This document shows positions 9,618 to 18,733 of a stretch of DNA of 64,000 bases, in pieces. Origin of the DNA: Maioricimonas rarisocia (lineage in GTDB: Bacteria > Planctomycetota > Planctomycetia > Planctomycetales > Planctomycetaceae); the NCBI RefSeq assembly GCF_007747795.1, contig NZ_CP036275.1:868001-932000 (forward strand), given 5' to 3'. The stretch's first letter is position 1. Every line of letters begins with the position of its first letter. The notes under the pieces are model-generated. The model was not told where the DNA came from. It ran no database searches and worked only from the letters and a program-made list of their open reading frames with translations. The translations under genes were made by a program, and so were the position numbers.

Positions 9618-10003
9618 GGAACCCTCTTCTTTCTTCAGGCAACTGAAATCGGGACAAAGCTGGACGGGTGACCCACGCTTCTGGTCTGCCGGATGAGCGG
9701 CAACACAGGCGCACCCCGAGCGGCACCCGTCGGGATCGAGCCGTTCAATGTACCCGATCTTACGGCTCCGAACGAGCGCCGCACAGGGGCCGAGGCAGAA
9801 AACGGGCGATTGAATCCCCCGCGTCCGTGCCACCTGCAGAATCAGATGGTACGTTGAAACCAGCCGGGCCATGCCGCCGGTGGTGAGCGCCGCCAGCTTC
9901 GGAATGTCTCCGACAGACAATCGGTCTGCCGGACGCGTTCGCACCGAATACGGTCGGAATCCCGGGTTCTACCGAAATCGTGGGATACGAAAGGCAGATC
10001 TCC
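9618..10003. other. Divergent intergenic region between ilvB and a methyltransferase gene
   Basis: 386 bp serving as the leader of ilvB (minus) and of the methyltransferase gene (plus). The ilvB frame remains open through most of it but encodes no recognisable domain. I find no run of Leu/Ile/Val codons that would mark a classical attenuator and no clear T-box. No promoter could be assigned. Confidence 0.5.
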
Positions 10004-10669
10004 ATGTCAGAGCAGAACGCTTCGTCTCCGCAGTCGAATCAGGCTTTCTACGATCGCATCGCTCACGCCTACGACTTCATCGCCGACGCCAACGAACACA
10101 AGGCCCGGGAAACCGGAGAAGTGGCTCTGAATCTGCAGCCGGGCGAGCGGGTGTTCGAGATCGGCTACGGGACCGGTAACACGCTGGTCGATATCGCAAA
10201 GGCAGTTGGCGAAAGCGGTTACGTGGCCGGCCTCGATGTCTCGCCGAAGATGCGGGACGTTGCCGCGGGCAAGGTGGCCGAGGCGCAACTCGCGACTCCA
10301 GTGGAACTTGTTGTCGGAGACGCTCGCGAGTTGCCGTTCGGCGACAACTCGTTTCAGGCGGCGTTTACCAGCTTCACTCTCGAACTGTTCGAGCCGGAGG
10401 ACATTCCGAAGGTGCTGGGCGAGGTGAAACGGGTGCTTCAGCCGGGAGGACGCCTCGGCGTGGTCTCGATGGCGGTCGTGCCGGCCGGCGAGCACGAGAG
10501 CGGCCTGGAGAAGACCTACAAATGGATGCATCAGCACTTTCCGCACATCGTCGACTGCCGGCCGATTGATGTCGACGAGGTGTTGAATGCGGCAGGATTC
10601 GAGGTGGCCTCGTCGGAGCGGATGGAGATCTGGACGATGCCGGTCGCGATGGTCGTCGCCCGGGCGTGA
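10004..10669 (+). CDS. Class I SAM-dependent methyltransferase (UbiE/MenG-like)
   Basis: 221 residues from MSEQNAS, with GAAAGG about 10 bases upstream. SAM-binding motif I VFEIGYGTGN is at 50-59, the acidic ribose-binding position follows in AGLDVSPKM (about 72-80), and motif II/III blocks (GDARELPF; RVLQPGGRLGVVS) are in order. The N-terminal FYDRIAHAYDF (15-25) and this motif order resemble ubiquinone/menaquinone-type C-methyltransferases, but the conserved family end is missing, so the substrate stays open. Soluble, apparently monocistronic, followed by a repeat-containing gap. Confidence 0.82.
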   Translation: MSEQNASSPQSNQAFYDRIAHAYDFIADANEHKARETGEVALNLQPGERVFEIGYGTGNTLVDIAKAVGESGYVAGLDVSPKMRDVAAGKVAEAQLATPVELVVGDARELPFGDNSFQAAFTSFTLELFEPEDIPKVLGEVKRVLQPGGRLGVVSMAVVPAGEHESGLEKTYKWMHQHFPHIVDCRPIDVDEVLNAAGFEVASSERMEIWTMPVAMVVARA

Positions 10670-10740
10670 TGCCATGCGTGTGCTAGAAGTGAACCACTGA
10701 GACACGGAGGCCATGGAGAAGCCCCGGAGAATGAAAATGG

Positions 10741-10978
10741 GGGCAATGCCGGGTGGCATGCTTGCCCTTCAAGGCAGGCATGGGCGTCGAATGGCTGATG
10801 GCCTCCTGCCGGCTGCGCCGGCCGCGGCTGGCGAGCAGCCGTGGCTACCCGAGAGGGGGCGTCGAACGACGTTCGCCACTTCACCGCGGTTCGTTTCCGG
10901 CGTGTTATCAACCGCGGGGACTGGTTTGTACGGCATGCCCACCCGCCTTCGGCGTGAGGGCATGGCACCCGGCGTTCC
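10741..10978. repeat. Dispersed repeat block (modules B and C)
   Basis: The 319-bp gap 10670-10988 has no gene. It holds a copy of the module starting CCTCCTGCCGGCTGCGCCGG (10803 onward; again near 28.8, 53.3, 59.2 and 60.3 kb) and of the module containing CACCCGCCTTCGGCGTGAGG (10940 onward; again near 46.7, 57.3, 57.6 and 60.1 kb). Both can fold into GC hairpins. The repeat tail ends at the stop of the next gene. Confidence 0.75.
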
Positions 10979-10988
10979 CTCACAGGCC

Positions 10989-11636
10989 TCACGCCTTCTC
11001 CATCTCCACGACGCCGGCGAGGGGGTGGATGCGGTACAGCTCAGCCGAGCACTCCAGCTCCTCCGCCCATTGCTGCAGCGTCTCGACGGTCTCGGGCTGA
11101 TCGTGCTCCGGGCCGTAGCCCGCTTCGTCGAATGACTCCCGGTGCTCTTCCGGTGGGTCGAAGAACATCAGGTCTCCCAGGACGATTGCTCCGCCCGGCA
11201 CGAGCAACGTCGTCATTGCTTCGAGAGTCCGTCGTTTCTCGTCAGCCGGCAGATGGTGCATCGCGTACGTGCTGACGACGACCTCCGCTTCCGGCAGATC
11301 CGATCGGAACTCCGGACTGCTGAGGTCCGTGAACGAACCGAACCGGAACTCGAGATTCGTGCGGCCGGCCGCGATGGCTTTCTGCCCTGCGACGGCCAGC
11401 ATCTCCCGGCTGACATCCAGGCCGATTCCAGCCTGGATTGTCGGGGCGACCTCACACAGCAGCGACCCGGTTCCGCAACCGACGTCGATCACCGCCAGTG
11501 GGCAGCGATCGCCAATCAGTTCCGCCGCCTTCTCTCTTACGGCCTGCCTGACGCGACAGACATTCTCCGGAGCATCGTAGCCGGCGGCATATTCGTCGAA
11601 GCGACGGCCGTGGTGCAGTTCGTCGGGGAGGGGCAT
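10989..11636 (-). CDS. Class I SAM-dependent methyltransferase
   Basis: 215 residues from MPLPDEL, with AAGGA 8 bases upstream. SAM motif I DVGCGTGS is at 51-58, followed by GIGLDVSREM (about 77-86) and the post-I blocks FGSFTDL and LLVPGGAIVLGD. The N-terminal GRRFDEYAAGYD resembles small-molecule methyltransferases of the type-11/type-25 Pfam groups. The frame can be read further upstream, but those codons lie in dispersed-repeat DNA and should not be counted. Substrate unknown; probably monocistronic. Confidence 0.8.
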   Translation of the reverse strand: MPLPDELHHGRRFDEYAAGYDAPENVCRVRQAVREKAAELIGDRCPLAVIDVGCGTGSLLCEVAPTIQAGIGLDVSREMLAVAGQKAIAAGRTNLEFRFGSFTDLSSPEFRSDLPEAEVVVSTYAMHHLPADEKRRTLEAMTTLLVPGGAIVLGDLMFFDPPEEHRESFDEAGYGPEHDQPETVETLQQWAEELECSAELYRIHPLAGVVEMEKA

Positions 11637-11689
11637 GGATGTGGTCCTTGGGGAAGATTCGGCAGTGTCGGAGCCCGTCCTGTGGGGGA

Positions 11690-12020
11690 CGGAGGCACTC
11701 GCTGGGGCTTCGTGCTGGTATGAGCCGTAGGGCAGGCTATGCCTGCCGCCGGGAGCCATGCTCACGCTTTCGAGGGCGGGTGCCACGGCTCTGCGAGCCG
11801 TGCGCTCAATCGCTTGCTGGTCGTGCTGGTACAAATTCGGGCCATGCCGGCCCCGTCAGAGGAGGCATGTCGCATGAACGCGCCGTCTCCTGCGGAGTGC
11901 CATGGCATTTCCTCAGGCCTCCCGGCCCCACCCACCGGACGCGGCCGGTGTTGTTCAGCTGAGACTGATTCGGGAGCAGGCCAGGTGGGGCAGGCATTCC
12001 TGCATGCCCTGGAGCCGATT
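11690..12020. repeat. Dispersed repeat block between methyltransferase and sulfatase genes
   Basis: The 399-bp gap has no supported gene. It contains a GCACTCGCTG...GTGCTGGTATGAG module (11697-11722), a CCACGGCTCTGCGAGCCGTG hairpin (11783-11802), a CCACCGGACGCGGCCGGTG hairpin (11932-11950) and a GTGGGGCAGGCATTCCTGC module (11985-12003). Each recurs elsewhere in the window in a different order. Confidence 0.7.
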
Positions 12021-12035
12021 GAGGGACATCGTCAC

Positions 12036-13472
12036 TTAACGCCCTGCGGCGACCTCGTCCCCGATCTCGGCCATTCGCTGCCGGATCTTCTCCTCAAGCG
12101 TCCTGCGTGCGGCGACAACCCGCGGCTCCGTCGAATCGATCAGGTTCGTCGTCTCACCGGGATCATTTACCAGATCGTACAGCTCGGCCCGGCCCTCGTG
12201 GGCGAAGTCGATCATCAGCTTCCACTCCGGAGTCCGCCAGCCACGCATGTGCGTCGTCGCTCCGTGATGCATGCTGTACTCGCAGTACAAATCGTCGTCC
12301 CAGTCGACCTCTTTGCCTTCCAGCAGCGGGACGATACTGCGACCACGGACGTTCACATCTGCAGGAATCTCGACCCCCGCCATCGCCAGCAGCGTCGGGA
12401 ACCAGTCGAGGTTCGAGACGACTTCGTCCACGACGGTGCCCGCGGCAATGCGGTCCGGCCAGCGTACGGCGGTCGGCACCCGCAGTGCCTGATCGAACAG
12501 GTTCGGCCGACGACGGGGCGGAATGTGGTCCCACTCCTGCTCCGGAAGCTCCGTCAGAATCCAGTGAGCGTTCCCCTTGTACCACAGCCCGTGGTGTCCG
12601 TTGTGGTAGCCGTGATCGCTCGTGAAGACGACGACCGTGTTGTCGGCGATGCCCAGTTCGTCCAGCCGGCCGAGCACTCGGCCGAGATTGCGGTCGACGC
12701 TCGCGCAGCTGGCGTAGTACTCGCGGGTCCACCGTTTCACCTTCTCTGTGTCGAGCAGTGGAAAGTCGGGGTTGGGAATGACCGGATCGATGTCTCTGTA
12801 CGGCAGCCAGTCTTCGTTACGGGTGGGGAGCCAGGCGGCGTGCGGCTCGCGATAGTGGAGTGAAACCAGAAACGGGCCGTCCTTGTGCTGGTCGATGAAC
12901 TCCAGGGCGTGATCGGTGATCGTGTCGACGACGAAGCCGCTCGTCTTCACCTGCTTGCCGTCGATTTCGAGAACCGGATCCTTCGGCGGACAGCCGCCGT
13001 CCCGAATTCCCATGAAGTGATCGTACCCCTGCTGCGTCGGGTGATAACGGTCGGCGGTCCCCAGGTGCCATTTGCCGCACAGCGAGGTGGCGTAGCCGGC
13101 CTGTTGGAGCAATTCGATCCAGGTGACCTGTTCGGGCTCGAGGCCGAGTTCCGGCTCGCTGCGGGGATTGATCCAGTCGGTGATTTCCAGTTCGCTGCCG
13201 TACCGGCTGGTGACCAGCGAGGCCCGCGACGGACTGCAGACCGGCGTGACGACGAAGGCGTTGGTCAGCGTCGCCCCTTCGCGGGCGATGCGGTCCATGT
13301 GGGGCGTCTTCAATTGCGGATTGCCGGTGAACCCCGCCGCCGTCGGTGCCTGGTCGTCGGTCAGGACGAAGATGATATTGGGGCGATCGTCGGCCGCACG
13401 AGCTGTCACCCGGGGCGATGGTGAGAGCAGGGCCAGGAGGAGCATCGTGAGCGTAACGGAGCGGCGGTGCAT
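12036..13472 (-). CDS. Secreted sulfatase (FGly-type, CSPSR active site)
   Basis: 478 residues with an N-terminal signal peptide (about 1-26). The alkaline-phosphatase-like sulfatase fold starts RPNIIFVLTDDQ, with metal-binding Asp39-Asp40. The formylglycine precursor is Cys79 in CSPSR, the canonical CxPxR core that an FGE converts to the catalytic formylglycine. Further ligands appear in KWHLG and FTSDHGYHNG. It would hydrolyse sulfate esters outside the cytoplasm, likely from polysaccharides; the specific ester is unknown. The activating enzyme is plausibly the FGE at 39.7 kb. Monocistronic, flanked by repeat DNA on the 3' side. Confidence 0.93.
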   Translation of the reverse strand: MHRRSVTLTMLLLALLSPSPRVTARAADDRPNIIFVLTDDQAPTAAGFTGNPQLKTPHMDRIAREGATLTNAFVVTPVCSPSRASLVTSRYGSELEITDWINPRSEPELGLEPEQVTWIELLQQAGYATSLCGKWHLGTADRYHPTQQGYDHFMGIRDGGCPPKDPVLEIDGKQVKTSGFVVDTITDHALEFIDQHKDGPFLVSLHYREPHAAWLPTRNEDWLPYRDIDPVIPNPDFPLLDTEKVKRWTREYYASCASVDRNLGRVLGRLDELGIADNTVVVFTSDHGYHNGHHGLWYKGNAHWILTELPEQEWDHIPPRRRPNLFDQALRVPTAVRWPDRIAAGTVVDEVVSNLDWFPTLLAMAGVEIPADVNVRGRSIVPLLEGKEVDWDDDLYCEYSMHHGATTHMRGWRTPEWKLMIDFAHEGRAELYDLVNDPGETTNLIDSTEPRVVAARRTLEEKIRQRMAEIGDEVAAGR

Positions 13473-13631
13473 GGTCGGTTCCTCGTCGACGGCAGGAGCG
13501 CAATCGGACTGCTGCCATCGTGACGGGCCGGCTTGCTATCCTCAAGCAACATGCGACTAGCGGAGAGTTCATACGTCGTGAATGTGGCACCAATGGGGCT
13601 GAAATCGCAGATTCTAGACGAAGGAGTCGAG

Positions 13632-14015
13632 ATGGCGAGCGCGGGCAATAGTCGAGACTGCCGCTGCGGCGGTCTGGTCAGTGCGGTACTGATTGCGATC
13701 GTAGTGCTCGGAGTGGCGGCCGTCGCTTCACGCGTGGGGACGGCGGAGTCATCGGGGGCGGAGCGTAGTGTGCACTTCTTTGGGAGCATCACCCAAGTCG
13801 AGACTGCACTCTTCTACTTCTATTCAACCATTGCACAGGCGCTCGCTGCGACATTAGCGCTCGTGCTAGTTCTCGTCGTCCCACGGCTCGACAATACCGC
13901 GCAGAAACTGATCGCGTTACGCGACGAGGAGAGGAAGATTTTTCAAACAGCTCTTGCGGGACATGACGCGGGAGAAGCAAGAGGAAGTTGCCAGGATGAA
14001 AGCGACCAGAGGTGA
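13632..14015 (+). CDS. Putative membrane protein, N-terminal part of an apparently frameshifted gene
   Basis: 127 residues from an ATG with AAGGAG 5 bases upstream. Two hydrophobic helices lie at about 14-35 and 62-86, followed by a charged helix (DEERKIF). I do not recognise the family. The frame breaks at a run of five T (13939-13943). Removing one T joins it smoothly to the next open frame as EERKIFKQLLRDMTREKQEE, a continuous charged helix leading to two more membrane helices. The out-of-frame tail (ALAGHDAGEARGSCQDESDQR) looks like random sequence. Base composition is visibly poorer in GC than the neighbours. Confidence 0.5.
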   Translation: MASAGNSRDCRCGGLVSAVLIAIVVLGVAAVASRVGTAESSGAERSVHFFGSITQVETALFYFYSTIAQALAATLALVLVLVVPRLDNTAQKLIALRDEERKIFQTALAGHDAGEARGSCQDESDQR

Positions 14016-14292
14016 TGTTGCTGCCGACGGCGTCCAGTTCGTGGCGCGTCTCACAGGTGCTGCAAGGCACACAGTGTTTGGCATCGTGTTTTCGGTTGCA
14101 ATGCTCCCACTTGTACCGATTGTGGCGTGTCATGCATGGTTGTGGGGGGGGACGACGTTCGTAACGGCGATCTGGCTTACGCGCCTTCTCTGCGGGGAGT
14201 ATTGCGGCTTGCTGATGCAAGCGCTGCATTCCCTCCACTCATTATTTGATTCGTCTGCCCTCAAAGATCTAAACAATGCGAAACGTCGGTAG
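13954..14292 (+). CDS. Putative membrane protein, C-terminal part of an apparently frameshifted gene
   Basis: About 112 residues in the +1 frame relative to the preceding segment. A charged stretch MTREKQEEVARMKATRG is followed by hydrophobic helices (VFGIVFSVAMLPLVPIVAC; WGGTTFVTAIWLTRLLC) and a short polar tail. It has no good start of its own: the frame opens at a TTG without a Shine-Dalgarno. It reads best as the second half of the gene beginning at 13632. Unknown family. Either a real pseudogene, a sequencing error in a T5 run, or frameshifting. Confidence 0.4.
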   Translation: MRDMTREKQEEVARMKATRGDVAADGVQFVARLTGAARHTVFGIVFSVAMLPLVPIVACHAWLWGGTTFVTAIWLTRLLCGEYCGLLMQALHSLHSLFDSSALKDLNNAKRR

Positions 14293-14336
14293 TGGGGGGG
14301 CGATTGGAGCAATACGCTGGAGGTTGAAATGGGACG

Positions 14337-15752
14337 CTAATGACGGCTGGGAGGCCCGTTCGACCGTTCACTCACATCCCGCACATGCTCCAGCACGCGC
14401 TGGTGAATGCGGTGCACGATCCCGTCCGAGAAGGGGATCCAGTATTCCTGCGGCCACATCGCGAGCAGGTACCAGGTACTTCCTTCAAGACGCGTGCGGC
14501 CGCCCGGCAGTTCGATCAGGCGGAACTCGCCCCGCAGGCTCCGCATGGTGCCGTGCAGGTGGGGCGGGTGAATCTCGTGATAAGGCGTCAGTTCGAACAT
14601 CGGCTCCGGCTGCTCGGTGACGTCGAAGGCGAGACGACGCGGTTCATCCCAGACGGTGATCGGTTCGACGAAGTCACCGGTCGTGAACCGGCAGTGGCGG
14701 ACGGCTCCCACGCCGTGCCCCTCGATGTGGGCACCAATCGGTGCGGCGACGCCTGCGCGGAAGTACCACTCGGTCGGCTCAGGCAGATCGGGGAAGGCGA
14801 TGACGTTCTGCCAGACGATCTGAGGCGACGCGTCGATCTCGACGGACGTCTGCACTTCCCGCACGTGAGGGTGAACGACGAAGAACTCGAGTGCTGCGAG
14901 CAACGGCAGAGCGGCGACCGCATACATGGCGTGTGAGCGCCGGCCGCGGCACTGGTCGGCGATCGCCTTGCCGATCAATCCTCCCAGTGGGGCCATCAGA
15001 GCGGCGAGCGGCATCGCCATCAGCAGGCAGATGAAACCTTCGAGTGCGAACAGCAACAGTGCTGAGGCAGAGAGCAACACCGACAGCATGACGACGGCGA
15101 GTGTCGAGCCGGCATCACGGCTGGCGGGCCGGTTGTAGGCATAGGCGGAAACAGCACCGACGAAAAAGGGAGTGCTGAGGAACAGGACGGCGCCGTAGCT
15201 TTCCAGGAGCAGGACGCTCATGGCGAAGGCGACCGCGCCGGTCGCCACACCGCCGGCGATGCCCCACAACGCGCTTCCTGCCGCACTGACGTCATCGGCA
15301 CCCAGCGTCTCGCCATAGGGACGTTCGACCTCACGGTGGGGCAGGGCGGCGAGCAGCAGCATCACCGGAAGGTTGATGATCGGCAGCAGTACCAGCATGC
15401 CGGGCCAGGGTGAGAGGCCGGCATCGGCGGAGCGGCGAATGCTCATCGAGGCGGCGATCCAGAGGAACGGCAGGCTCCAGAGGATCAGCGCCCAGCCGGC
15501 CCAGTCGGGGGCGCCCTGCAGCAGCTGCATGCGGGAGGACAGCAGGGGGTTGACGAAATCCAGCAGAGTGAGCGTTCTGCCGGTCATCAGCCGGATGAAG
15601 CCGGCTTCGACGATGTACTTCACCGCCATCAGGCCGACGCCGGTGTAGAAGTACAACCGCTGTCCGACCGGAGACGTCAGCCCGAAGCAGGCCCGCACCC
15701 ACCAGCGGATCGGACGGGGCTGAGGCGGGTGAGATTCCAGAGATTCGATCAT
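14337..15752 (-). CDS. DUF805-like membrane protein fused to an SRPBCC (START-like) domain
   Basis: 471 residues from MIESLES, with GGAG upstream. The N-terminal half is membrane embedded (about eight helices, 30-300) and contains the DUF805-like stretch SMSIRRSADAGLSPW at about 102-116. The C-terminal part (about 302-455) begins VQTSVEIDASPQIVWQNV and reads as a polyketide-cyclase/SRPBCC ligand-binding domain through SLRGEFRLIELPGGRTRLE. A membrane protein ending in an SRPBCC domain suggests binding of a hydrophobic ligand near the membrane; this is inference. No partner gene is obvious; LOG and STAS genes lie upstream on the same strand. Confidence 0.7.
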   Translation of the reverse strand: MIESLESHPPQPRPIRWWVRACFGLTSPVGQRLYFYTGVGLMAVKYIVEAGFIRLMTGRTLTLLDFVNPLLSSRMQLLQGAPDWAGWALILWSLPFLWIAASMSIRRSADAGLSPWPGMLVLLPIINLPVMLLLAALPHREVERPYGETLGADDVSAAGSALWGIAGGVATGAVAFAMSVLLLESYGAVLFLSTPFFVGAVSAYAYNRPASRDAGSTLAVVMLSVLLSASALLLFALEGFICLLMAMPLAALMAPLGGLIGKAIADQCRGRRSHAMYAVAALPLLAALEFFVVHPHVREVQTSVEIDASPQIVWQNVIAFPDLPEPTEWYFRAGVAAPIGAHIEGHGVGAVRHCRFTTGDFVEPITVWDEPRRLAFDVTEQPEPMFELTPYHEIHPPHLHGTMRSLRGEFRLIELPGGRTRLEGSTWYLLAMWPQEYWIPFSDGIVHRIHQRVLEHVRDVSERSNGPPSRH

Positions 15753-15877
15753 GCCCGCGGCTCCGTATTCAGGATCGGTGCGTGTGCAGGAGTTGCAGCG
15801 CCACACCACGCAGTAGAGCCGCAGCCGGTGCGCATCGTTAACGGAGAAAGTCGAGGCGGGAGCAAACCGGCAGGCGA

Positions 15878-16936
15878 TCAGCTGTCGTCGTCTTCGTCGT
15901 CACCCAGTTCGTCGTTGATGAGGTCGACCATCTGCCGCAGACGGCCGTGGTCGCGACGATTGAAGTAGAGGGCGATGCGGGGGAGCTGGGCGAGGTGTTC
16001 GTCGTCCGCTTCGAGGGGGTGGACGTCGACCGGTTCGATCTTGCCTCGCAGAACGATGTCGCTGAACTCGTCGTTCAGCCGCTCGACCAGTTCCGGTCCG
16101 GGCTGCTTGTGCAGTCGCAGGACCAGCTTGTCGCGGACGTACCGCATGCTGTTGTAGACGCAGTAGAAGCCCATGATCTCGTCGACGGCTTCGTCGATGT
16201 CGCTGGTGACCTTGAAGAGGGAGAGGTCGCTGGGAGAGATCAGGCCGTCGTGGACGAGATGGTCCTTGACGTAGCCGAGCCAGTCCTGCCAGTAGGTGCT
16301 GTTCTCGGAGTCGATGCAGACGATGGGCATCAGGTCCCGCTTTCCGGTCTGCACGAGCGTGAGGGTTTCGAAACACTCGTCCTGGGTGCCGAAGCCGCCG
16401 GCGAACAACGTGATCGCGTGTACTTCCTTCACGAACAGGAGCTTTCGCGTGAAGAAGTACTTGAGGTTGATGAGCTTCTTGTCCCCCTCAATGACCGGGT
16501 TGGCATCCTGCTCAAAGGGGAGCATGATGTTCAGGCCCATGGCGTAGTCGCGACCGGCGCCGATGTGGGCCGCTTCCATGATGCCGCCGCCTGCGCCGGT
16601 GACGACGAACCATCCTTCTTCGGCCATGCGGCGACCGAACTCGACGGCCTGCTGGAAGGTGGGATGGTCGGCGGGGGTGCGGGCCGAGCCGAAGACGGTC
16701 ACTTTCCGCGTGCGGCGGAACGGTTTGAAGACCTTGAAGGCGTAGCGCAGTTCCTTGAGGGCGCGGGTGATGATCTTGAGGTCACCCCGCGTGGTCTGAT
16801 CGCGTTCGAGCTTGTCGGCGATCTCGCGGATTTCTGCGATGAGTGCTTCGTTGCCCGTGAGGACGGACGCATGCTCTGTGGGCATGACGTCCGCTTCGGA
16901 GACGTCGGGCAGCGCGCGTCGGTGCTTCCGTGCCAT
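15878..16936 (-). CDS. LOG family protein (TIGR00730-like Rossmann fold)
   Basis: 352 residues, longer than typical 180-250-residue LOG proteins because of an N-terminal helical region of about 75 residues and a C-terminal extension. The nucleotide-binding motif GAGGGIMEA is at 114-122, and FTRK (162-165) and GGFGTQDE (180-187) match the PGGxGTxxE signature except that the first Pro is Ala179. Family members cleave nucleoside 5'-monophosphates to base and ribose phosphate; activity here is inferred. The last residues are acidic (DDEDDDS). It starts 45 bp after the STAS gene, so the two probably form one transcript. Confidence 0.8.
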   Translation of the reverse strand: MARKHRRALPDVSEADVMPTEHASVLTGNEALIAEIREIADKLERDQTTRGDLKIITRALKELRYAFKVFKPFRRTRKVTVFGSARTPADHPTFQQAVEFGRRMAEEGWFVVTGAGGGIMEAAHIGAGRDYAMGLNIMLPFEQDANPVIEGDKKLINLKYFFTRKLLFVKEVHAITLFAGGFGTQDECFETLTLVQTGKRDLMPIVCIDSENSTYWQDWLGYVKDHLVHDGLISPSDLSLFKVTSDIDEAVDEIMGFYCVYNSMRYVRDKLVLRLHKQPGPELVERLNDEFSDIVLRGKIEPVDVHPLEADDEHLAQLPRIALYFNRRDHGRLRQMVDLINDELGDDEDDDS

Positions 16937-16981
16937 CGCGGCGGATCTCCCGCAACTGGATCTGAGGGCGGCTTGAGCCGT

Positions 16982-17347
16982 CTACGCTCCGACGGCCTCG
17001 AGTGCGTCTTCGCGAGTGTCGTAAATCGCCCACAGCGTGTCGAGACTGGTCAGTTGCAGCAGTTCGCGGGCCATCGGGGTGGCTCCGCACAGGACGATCT
17101 CGCCCCCCTTGCTCTTGACGAGCTTGTGGCACCGCAGAAGCAGTGCGAGGAAGACCGAGCCGAAGTAGTTCACCTGGCTGAGGTCGAAGACGACCAGCGG
17201 AACCTTCTGGCTGCGAATGGGAGACATGACGATCTGGGCCGCCTGGTCGATCAGAACCCAGTCCATCGACTCGACGCTGCCGGAGGGGCAGACCACCAGA
17301 GCGTCGCCGTGCCACTCGAGATTGAAGTCGTCTTGTGCTTGTGCCAT
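16982..17347 (-). CDS. STAS-domain protein (anti-sigma factor antagonist-like)
   Basis: 121 residues from MAQAQ, GGAG about 9 bases upstream. The single STAS fold runs [16 protein letters not shown] to [12 protein letters not shown]. The phosphorylation loop [16 protein letters not shown] keeps a Ser in the usual place (after FG), though the common DSSGL sequence is not matched. Proteins of this type are switched by a kinase/phosphatase pair, but no anti-sigma kinase gene is adjacent. Likely co-transcribed with the LOG gene 45 bp downstream. Confidence 0.8.
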   Translation of the reverse strand: MAQAQDDFNLEWHGDALVVCPSGSVESMDWVLIDQAAQIVMSPIRSQKVPLVVFDLSQVNYFGSVFLALLLRCHKLVKSKGGEIVLCGATPMARELLQLTSLDTLWAIYDTREDALEAVGA

Positions 17348-17461
17348 ATCCGTCCGCTCCAGGATGGTCATCCCGACCATTGTGCGAAGACAACGCCCGG
17401 TTGGAGCCGGAAGAGGCTTCGTGCCGCCGTCAGCGGATGGAGATGGTCGGTGCGGTGAACG

Positions 17462-18733
17462 TCACGACTGGGGCAGCGGCTGGCTTTCGGGCGTGGGCCG
17501 GCGATTTTCGGGGGCGTTGGCCTGAAGCCACTGCTGCAGATTCTGGATGCCGGAGGCCGGGATCGGGTTTTGCCCGCCGGATTCGGTGACCGGATTGTAA
17601 ACCGGTGCCATGGCTTCGAGAAGCGACTCGGCTTTGGCCCGATACTGGCCGAGTCCGCTGCGGTTCTGGATCTGGTTGACGAGTCCCAGGTTCCGCTGGT
17701 GAGCTTCCTTGGGAAACCTGGGGATCATCGAGTGGTACAGCTTCACAAAGTTCGCCTGCCAGTGCGGAGCCGCCCGGTTCGCGTTGTAGGCACGGCCCAT
17801 TTCGTGCGCCAGCTTGCCCGCTTCGTACAGAATCAGGTCGACGTTGGTCGACGGCTCGAACTGCAGGCGACTGACGGCATGGAGGGCGGCGGTGCGAATG
17901 TCCCACGATTGCTGTGGATCGCTGAGCAGCTGCATCAACGTGTCGATGATCGTCGGCTGGCGGTTGATGTTGTACACCAGACCGGTGTCCCCCAGCGCCT
18001 CGATGAACAGTCGCTGGTACCACTCCCGGACTTCGGGCTCGACATGATCGGGAGCTTCAGCCAGACCCTGAAGCAGGGCGCCGGCAATGCGATCCCGCAA
18101 TCGGATGCTCGGGTCGGCGTCGCGGCAGATGCGGCCCAGTCCTTTCGCACACCAGATCTTGACCGAGAAAAACTGATTCGGCTGCTGCAGCATTTCGAGC
18201 AGCCGATCGGCCGCGGGGATGTACGGGACCTGAGGTTCCGCCTTGTGGTCCGCGTCGAGGTTCGACAGCAGAATCGCCAGGTTGAAGCGGGGCGGCTGCG
18301 GCTGGTTGTAGAGTTCCGGTGCGATGCGCACGACTTCCTGCATGACGAAATCGCGGGCCGCCTTACCGGTGACCGGTGACCGCAGGTCCGAGATGATTTC
18401 CCGCAGCACGTCCTTCGGCAGGTCGCGGAACAGCTCCGGCATTGTCATGCGGTACATGTACCGCTGAACTCCGCGGGTGATGTTCTGCCGGTCCTGTTCG
18501 GAGAGGCGGTCTGCCTTGAGCGCCCGGCTGAAATTGAGCCGGTGCTTCCGGAAGTCCTTTTCCTGCTGCTCGGACCACAGGGGCGGATCGAAATCCCGCG
18601 AAGTGACCGGGGGCGATTCGCCGTTCGCGGCCTCTCCATTCCCGGAGGCCACTGCAGCACTGACGACCAGAACGGTCAGCATGCTTTGCAGGATGAGCGG
18701 TGTCCTCAAGCGAGCCGGCAAGGATCGCGTCAC
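17462..18733 (-). CDS. Exported HEAT-like helical repeat protein of unknown function
   Basis: 423 residues if read from a GTG at 18733, which gives a convincing signal peptide (TPLILQSMLTVLVVSAAVASG); an ATG at 18682 is the alternative. No Shine-Dalgarno decides between them. The mature part has Arg-rich helices (RQNITRGVQRYMYRMTMPELF) and then about six helical repeats reminiscent of HEAT repeats (IWCAKGLGRIC; LFIEALGDTG; RTAALHAVSRLQ). Not recognised as a named family. Exported by Sec, location beyond the membrane unknown. The STAS gene follows 114 bp downstream. Confidence 0.65.
   Translation of the reverse strand: MTRSLPARLRTPLILQSMLTVLVVSAAVASGNGEAANGESPPVTSRDFDPPLWSEQQEKDFRKHRLNFSRALKADRLSEQDRQNITRGVQRYMYRMTMPELFRDLPKDVLREIISDLRSPVTGKAARDFVMQEVVRIAPELYNQPQPPRFNLAILLSNLDADHKAEPQVPYIPAADRLLEMLQQPNQFFSVKIWCAKGLGRICRDADPSIRLRDRIAGALLQGLAEAPDHVEPEVREWYQRLFIEALGDTGLVYNINRQPTIIDTLMQLLSDPQQSWDIRTAALHAVSRLQFEPSTNVDLILYEAGKLAHEMGRAYNANRAAPHWQANFVKLYHSMIPRFPKEAHQRNLGLVNQIQNRSGLGQYRAKAESLLEAMAPVYNPVTESGGQNPIPASGIQNLQQWLQANAPENRRPTPESQPLPQS

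Noticed and set aside
7854-9671. Very long open frame antisense to ilvB (and similar ones opposite LOG/STAS, kinase 2, rdgB and others)
   Set aside because: High-GC third positions of real genes leave the opposite strand free of stops. These frames encode no recognisable domain, while the opposite frames hold clear protein families.
9674-9944. N-terminal extension of ilvB from a GTG at 9944
   Set aside because: No family similarity, and a well-spaced Shine-Dalgarno supports the GTG at 9617, which gives the usual length.
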